Source of the DNA: Bisbaumannia sp015645095
GTDB taxonomy: Bacteria; Pseudomonadota; Gammaproteobacteria; Pseudomonadales; Halomonadaceae
Length of the DNA: 64,000 nt
NCBI GenBank assembly: GCA_036871055.1
Contig: CP141893.1
Coordinates: forward strand, 186,001-250,000
Reading direction: 5' to 3'
Shown: positions 59,878 through 64,000 of the stretch, piece by piece
Layout: each line of letters begins with the position of its first letter
Position numbering within the stretch: position 1 is the stretch's first letter
Position numbers and translations under genes: made by a program
The notes under the pieces: model-generated
The model's input: the letters and a program-made list of their open reading frames with translations, nothing else
Told to the model about the DNA's origin: nothing
The model's database searches: none

Positions 59878-60315
59878 TCAGCTCTCCAGCAGGAAGGTCA
59901 CCGGGCCGTCATTGATCAGCTCCACCTGCATCTCGGCGCCGAACTCGCCGGTGGCGACCCGTGGCCAGGCGGCCCGGGCCTGGCTCACCAGGTAGTCGAA
60001 CAGCGCTTCGCCCTCGGCGGGGGGCGCGGCGCTGGAGAAGCTGGGACGCAGCCCCTTGCGGGTATCCGCGGCCAGGGTGAACTGGGAGACCAGCAGCAGG
60101 CCGCCCGCCACCTGCTGCAGGTCGCGATTCATCTTGCCGTCGTCGTCGGCGAAGACCCGATAGTGCAGCAGCTTGTGCAGCAGCTTGTCGGCTCGAGCCC
60201 GATCATCGCCCTTTTCCACCCCCACCAGGGCCAGCAGGCCCTGGTCGATGGCGCCCACTTCCTGGCCCGCCACCACCACCCGGGCGTGGCGTACCCGCTG
60301 AATCAAGGCTCGCAT
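59878..60315 (-). CDS. dtd: D-aminoacyl-tRNA deacylase
   Basis: 145-residue homodimeric editing enzyme that removes D-amino acids (and Gly from tRNA-Ala). Characteristic blocks: RALIQRVRHARVVVAGQEVG at the start, LLLVSQFTLAADTRKGLRPS (SQFTL motif) and the cross-subunit NDGPVTFLLES (GPVT motif) at the end. Standard length. GGAGGAG precedes the ATG. Convergent to the lipoprotein gene, 11 bp apart. Confidence 0.95.
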   Translation of the reverse strand: MRALIQRVRHARVVVAGQEVGAIDQGLLALVGVEKGDDRARADKLLHKLLHYRVFADDDGKMNRDLQQVAGGLLLVSQFTLAADTRKGLRPSFSSAAPPAEGEALFDYLVSQARAAWPRVATGEFGAEMQVELINDGPVTFLLES

Positions 60316-60410
60316 TGGCTCTCCTCCTGAGTGTCGGCGCAGGAGGGTAGCATGCTCATCGATCAGCGGCCCAGCAGGGCTCGAAATGGAATAAGGAATA
60401 ACGGCCTACT

Positions 60411-61256
60411 CTACCAGGCGCGACACACCATGATGTCGCAATGGGGTTCGGCGAGCAGTTGAGCGGTCAGGCGGCGCTGCTGGCCGCGACGCCCGCGGTA
60501 GCCCAGGGCCAGCAGGTCCGGGGGCTGGCGCCGCAGCCGGGTCAGCAGCACCTCCAGGGGGTCGCCCTGCTCCAGCTCCAGGCTCAGCTCCGGGACCGAC
60601 TCCACCTCGTTCATCAACTGATCCACTTCCCGCTCGAGCTGTTCGCGCAGCCGGGCCAGCTCGCCATCCCGCCAGCGGGCGAAGTCGCCGCTGGAGCCCA
60701 GCTCCCGCTCACCGGGGATATCCCAGGCGTGCAGCAGGGTCAGCCGTGACTCGGGGAAGCGCTTGAGGGTCTCGCGCAGGGTATGGCGACAGGTCAGCGA
60801 GAAGTCCACCGGTACGAGGATATCCCGCCACTCCTGGGTCACCGGGTGGATGGCCGAGATCACCGGGCAGGGGGCGCCACGGATCACCCGGGCCAGGGTG
60901 GTACCGGCCACCAGTTCCGGTTCGCCGCGCTTGCGATGCCCGCCGAGCAGGATCAGGTCGGCCTGGCGTTCGTGGGCCTCGCGGATGATCTCCTCGAAGG
61001 GCGTGCCGGCCACGGTCTGCAGCAGCACCTGGGGGGCGGGCAGCGCATAGTCTTCGCGGATATCGGTGAGCAGGCGCTCCATCTCCGCCACCACCGCCGG
61101 CTCCAGGTCGTGCAGCGCCTGGCGCGGCAGGTGGGGGTCGAGCACGTGCAGGGCATCGAGGCGGGCCCCGCTGTCCACCGCCAGTTGGATGGCTCGGCCG
61201 AAGGCGGCACGGTTCTCCGCCGACAGGTCACAGGCGAACAGCAGGGTGCGGGTCAT
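60411..61256 (-). CDS. Tandem-domain universal stress protein (UspE-like)
   Basis: 281 residues with two UspA domains. First (about 1-140): RTLLFACDLSAENRAAFGRA, ILLGGHRKRGEPELVAGTTL and VIRGAPCPVISAIHP (a G-x-x-x-x-G type nucleotide loop). Second (about 145-281): WRDILVPVDFSLTCRHTLRE, LLALGYRGRRGQQRRLTAQL and EPHCDIMVCRAW. The ATG at 61256 has GGGAGGGAGAG upstream. Possibly involved in stress or motility control like E. coli UspE; this is family inference. Confidence 0.88.
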   Translation of the reverse strand: MTRTLLFACDLSAENRAAFGRAIQLAVDSGARLDALHVLDPHLPRQALHDLEPAVVAEMERLLTDIREDYALPAPQVLLQTVAGTPFEEIIREAHERQADLILLGGHRKRGEPELVAGTTLARVIRGAPCPVISAIHPVTQEWRDILVPVDFSLTCRHTLRETLKRFPESRLTLLHAWDIPGERELGSSGDFARWRDGELARLREQLEREVDQLMNEVESVPELSLELEQGDPLEVLLTRLRRQPPDLLALGYRGRRGQQRRLTAQLLAEPHCDIMVCRAW

Positions 61257-61328
61257 GGTCTCTCCCTCCCTCGGGTAGTGGCGATGCCTCACCTCAGGAT
61301 GGTGGCTTAACCGCTCCCCCGCAAGGCG

Positions 61329-62141
61329 TTACCACCAGGCGTGGAAGTGGTGCACCGGCCCCTGGCCGCGGCCGACGCCCAGCCGATGGCTCTCGGCCAG
61401 GGCCCGCTCCAGCCAGGCCTTGGCCTCGGTCACCGCCGCCAGGGGGGCGTCGCGATGGGCCAGGCAGGCGGCGATGGCCGAGGAGAGCGAGCAGCCGGTG
61501 CCGTGCAGGTTGGGAGTGGCGATACGTGGCCCATCGAGCCACTGGGCGCCATGCTCGTCCACCAGCAGGTCCGGGCAGCGCTCGCCGCGCAGGTGGCCGC
61601 CCTTGAGCAGCACCCGGGGGGCGCCCAGGGCCTGCAGCCGGGGCAGCAGCGCCTCCATGCCTTCGGCGTCGTCCGGGACCGGGGCGTCCAGCAGCACCGC
61701 CGCCTCCGGCAGGTTGGGGGTGATCAGGTCGGCCAGGGGCACCAGCAGCTCGCGTACCGCGCGGATGCCGGCGTCATCCACCAGCACATCGCCGCTCTTG
61801 GCCACCATCACCGGGTCGAGCACGACCCAGCGCGGGCGCCGTTGGGTCAGCGCCGCGCGGATCGCCTCGGCCACCTCGCGGCTGGCCACCATGCCGATCT
61901 TCACGGCGTCGATGGCGATATCGTCGAGCAGGGTCTCCAGCTGGGCGGCGATAAAGTCCGCCGGCACCGGATACACCCCGGTCACCCCCTGGGTGTTCTG
62001 GGCGGTCAGGGCGGTGATCACGCTGGTACCATAGGCACCCAGCGCCGAGAAGGTCTTGAGGTCGGCCTGGATGCCGGCGCCACCACTGGGATCGGAGCCG
62101 GCGATGGTCAGCAGCTTGGGAATCGGGGGAGTGTCGTTCAT
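61329..62141 (-). CDS. thiD: Hydroxymethylpyrimidine/phosphomethylpyrimidine kinase
   Basis: 270-residue ribokinase-fold enzyme phosphorylating HMP twice for thiamine synthesis. KLLTIAGSDPSGGAGIQADL, KTFSALGAYGTSVITALTAQ, VKIGMVASREVAEAI, DPVMVAKSGDVLV and the anion hole/catalytic Asp block LHGTGCSLSSAIAACLA are all present. It is 12.8 kb from thiSG. No TPP riboswitch is visible in the short divergent gap to the next gene. Confidence 0.95.
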   Translation of the reverse strand: MNDTPPIPKLLTIAGSDPSGGAGIQADLKTFSALGAYGTSVITALTAQNTQGVTGVYPVPADFIAAQLETLLDDIAIDAVKIGMVASREVAEAIRAALTQRRPRWVVLDPVMVAKSGDVLVDDAGIRAVRELLVPLADLITPNLPEAAVLLDAPVPDDAEGMEALLPRLQALGAPRVLLKGGHLRGERCPDLLVDEHGAQWLDGPRIATPNLHGTGCSLSSAIAACLAHRDAPLAAVTEAKAWLERALAESHRLGVGRGQGPVHHFHAWW

Positions 62142-62200
62142 GGGGAGGTCTTGTCGTTGATGTCGCGGTCTAGCCTACTGCAAGGGGTGGGGGGCTCGCC

Positions 62201-62638
62201 ATGCTGAGCCTCTTTTTAGTGGCCCTGGTCAGTGCCACCCTGCTGCCCGGCGGCTCCGAGGTGTGGCTGGCCCGGCTCTGGTGCATCGGCGAGCCGGCCC
62301 TGCTGCTCTGGGCGGTGGCCACCGCCGGCAACACCCTGGGCAGCCTGATCAATGTGTGGATGGGGCGCTATGCGCGGCGCTTCCAGGATCGCCGCTGGTT
62401 TCCCGCCTCGCCGGCGGGGCTGGCCCGGGCCGAGCGCTGGTATCACCGCTTCGGCGAATGGAGCCTGCTGCTCTCCTGGGCGCCGGTGATCGGCGATCCA
62501 CTGACGGTGCTGGCCGGGGTCTTTCGCCTGCCCTGGTGGCGCGCCATCCTGCTGATCACCCTGGCCAAGGGCACCCGCTACGCGGTGGTGCTGCTGCTGG
62601 CCCAGCAGTGGCTGGCACCGCTTTGCGGCGGCGCCTGA
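62201..62638 (+). CDS. YqaA/SNARE-associated (DedA-like) small membrane protein
   Basis: 145 residues, four predicted helices (SLFLVALVSATLLPGGSEVW, ALLLWAVATAGNTLGSLINV, LLLSWAPVIGDPLTVLAGVF and ILLITLAKGTRYAVVLLLAQ). PGGSE near the start and the SWxPVIGDPLTVLAG core fit the YqaA branch of the DedA/VTT superfamily, possibly lipid scramblase-like. GGGGTGGGGG precedes the ATG. Confidence 0.88.
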   Translation: MLSLFLVALVSATLLPGGSEVWLARLWCIGEPALLLWAVATAGNTLGSLINVWMGRYARRFQDRRWFPASPAGLARAERWYHRFGEWSLLLSWAPVIGDPLTVLAGVFRLPWWRAILLITLAKGTRYAVVLLLAQQWLAPLCGGA

Positions 62639-62671
62639 GGGAAGCGGGGCCGGCAGCGCCGGCCCCACGGC

Positions 62672-64000
62672 TTACAGAATCGAGGGCAGCCAGGTGGCCA
62701 GTCCCGGGAAGGCGGCCAGGGCCAGCAGCATGCTGAGTTGCAGCAGGATAAAGGGAATCACCCCGCGATAGATGGCCGAGGTGGGGACCGAGTCCGGCGT
62801 CACCCCGCGCAGGTAGAAGAGCGCGAAGCCGAAGGGCGGGGTGAGGAAGGAGGTCTGCAGGTTGATGGCGATCATCACCCCCAGCCAGATGGGGTCAATG
62901 CCCATGGCCAGCAGCACCGGGCCGACGATGGGCACCACCACGAAGGTGATCTCGATGAAATCGAGGATAAAGCCCAGCAGGAACATCACCAGCATCACGA
63001 TCAGCATGGCCCCCACCACGCCGCCGGGCATCGCCTCGAACAGCTCGGTGACCAGCTCCTCGCCACCATAGGCACGGAACACCAGGGAGAAGAGGGTGGC
63101 GCCGATCAGGATCAGGAACACCATGCTGGTGACCTGGGTGGTGGTGCGGGCCACCTCCTTGAGCATGGTCGGGGTCACCCGGCCCTTGACCCCGGCCAGT
63201 ACCAGGGCACCGAAGGCCCCTACCGCCGAGGCCTCGGTGGGGGTGGCGAAGCCGCCGAGGATCGAGCCCAGCACGGCGACGATCAGCACCACCGGCGGTA
63301 CCAGGCCCTTGAGCAGCAGCGGCCAGATGCTGCCGCGGTGGCCGAGCTCCTGCATCAGCGCCTGGCGGTCGGCGGGGGGCGCCAGCTGTGGCTTGAGCCA
63401 GGCGGTGATCGCCACATAGGCGATATAGGCCACCACCAGGATCAGTCCCGGGACCAGGGCGCCGACGAAGAGGTCGCCCACCGATACCGTCTTGGGGCTC
63501 CACACCCCCATGGAGAGCTGCGCCTGCTGGTAGGCGTTGGAGAGCACGTCGCCCAGCAGCACCAGGGCGATGGAGGGGGGGATGATCTGGCCCAGGGTGC
63601 CGGTGGCGCAGATGGTGCCGGTGGCCAGTGCCGGGGAGTAGCCGCGCTTGAGCATGGTGGGCAGCGACAGCAGGCCCATGGTCACCACGGTGGCGCCGAC
63701 GATGCCGGTGGAGGCGGCCAGCAGCATGCCGACCAGGATCACCGCGATGCCCAGGCCGCCGCGCAGGGCTCCGAAGGCCAGGGCCATGGCATCGAGCAGG
63801 GTCTCGGCGACCCGCGACTTCTCCAGCAGCACCCCCATCAGCACGAAGAGCGGTACCGCCAGCAGGGTCTGGTTGGTCATGATGCCGTAGACCCGGTTGG
63901 GCATGGCGGCGAGGAAGTTGGATTCGAAGTGCAGCGCCACGCCCAGGGCCTCCAGGCCCAGGCCGAGGCCGGCGAAGGCCAGGGCGGTGCCGGCCAGGGC
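62672..64000 (-). CDS. TRAP transporter large permease (DctM family), 5' end outside window
   Basis: At least 442 residues; the frame stays open to the last base, so the GTG at 63940 is not the start. Typical DctM parts: LFVLMGVLLEKSRVAETLLD, AASTGIVGATVVTMGLLSLP, GTLGQIIPPSIALVLLGDVL, ATPTEASAVGAFGALVLAG and LQTSFLTPPFGFALFYLRGV. The FGFALFYLRGV ending and the extra periplasmic segment around QQAQLSMGVWSPKTVSVGDL suggest the dicarboxylate/mannitol-chloroaromatic-like subgroup. The receptor and small permease genes presumably lie beyond the window edge. Distinct from teaC and from the catabolic TRAP permease. Confidence 0.93.
   Translation of the reverse strand, partial: ALAGTALAFAGLGLGLEALGVALHFESNFLAAMPNRVYGIMTNQTLLAVPLFVLMGVLLEKSRVAETLLDAMALAFGALRGGLGIAVILVGMLLAASTGIVGATVVTMGLLSLPTMLKRGYSPALATGTICATGTLGQIIPPSIALVLLGDVLSNAYQQAQLSMGVWSPKTVSVGDLFVGALVPGLILVVAYIAYVAITAWLKPQLAPPADRQALMQELGHRGSIWPLLLKGLVPPVVLIVAVLGSILGGFATPTEASAVGAFGALVLAGVKGRVTPTMLKEVARTTTQVTSMVFLILIGATLFSLVFRAYGGEELVTELFEAMPGGVVGAMLIVMLVMFLLGFILDFIEITFVVVPIVGPVLLAMGIDPIWLGVMIAINLQTSFLTPPFGFALFYLRGVTPDSVPTSAIYRGVIPFILLQLSMLLALAAFPGLATWLPSIL

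Overview
The window (64 kb, very GC-rich, almost wall-to-wall coding) looks like a chromosome segment of a moderately halophilic gammaproteobacterium of the Halomonadaceae (Halomonas or a close relative). The clearest evidence is a complete teaABCD set (53.3-56.9 kb), the TRAP uptake system for ectoine with its universal-stress-protein subunit as known from Halomonas elongata. The finR/fpr pair, the glnK-amtB pair, ubiK/comM, glcB, thiSG-trmB and the yheS neighbourhood are also typical gammaproteobacterial housekeeping. I see no rRNA, tRNA, CRISPR array, transposase or phage gene.

Layout. 0-7.2 kb: 3' part of hemE, a VanZ-like gene, a general L-amino-acid ABC transporter (two tandem binding proteins, two permeases, ATPase) and a small membrane protein. 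7.3-13.9 kb: a Host_attach-family protein and three tandem chemoreceptor genes with almost identical signalling halves; the first two have sigma-28-like promoters. 13.9-17.1 kb: finR divergent from fpr, then a GntR-type regulator whose 3' end is tandemly repeated, followed by dispersed repeats. 17.1-38.1 kb: a catabolic island with a Rieske oxygenase system (ferredoxin, small helix-turn-helix-like protein, oxygenase, dehydrogenase, ferredoxin reductase), an FAD monooxygenase, a TRAP transporter, a sulfatase, an IclR regulator, an extradiol-type dioxygenase, a cupin, an alpha/beta hydrolase, an SDR, an aspartate-dehydrogenase-like enzyme, an aldehyde dehydrogenase, a ThDP enzyme, a DcaP-like porin and a second IclR regulator. 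Three promoters in the island carry the same 33-bp operator-like element just downstream of the -10 box, which ties the units into one regulon. The substrate is not known to me; uptake, oxygenation, ring cleavage and side-chain processing of an aromatic, possibly sulfated, compound is the best reading.

38.1-49.3 kb: glnK-amtB-glnK behind a sigma-54/NtrC control region, ubiK, comM, a lipoprotein and a lysophospholipase-like hydrolase, malate synthase G, a thioesterase, a DUF423 protein, thiS-thiG and trmB. 49.3-49.8 kb: an intergenic region with a repeat element and, on the minus strand, what looks like a Fur-controlled small RNA: a -35/-10 pair overlapped by a Fur-box-like sequence, two hairpins, a CU-rich single strand complementary to ribosome-binding sites, and a strong terminator. 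49.8-64 kb: an AEC transporter, a SCO1-like protein, a PHB-depolymerase-like esterase, an FKBP isomerase, teaDCBA, a TIGR02444 protein, an ABC-F ATPase, a small lipoprotein, dtd, a tandem universal stress protein, thiD, a YqaA-like protein and the 3' part of another TRAP large permease.

Most noteworthy are the candidate Fur-controlled sRNA, the shared operator of the catabolic island, degenerate duplications of gene 3' ends just after the stop codon at three unrelated loci, and homogenised chemoreceptor paralogues. All database-level statements here come from memory of families; no search was run.
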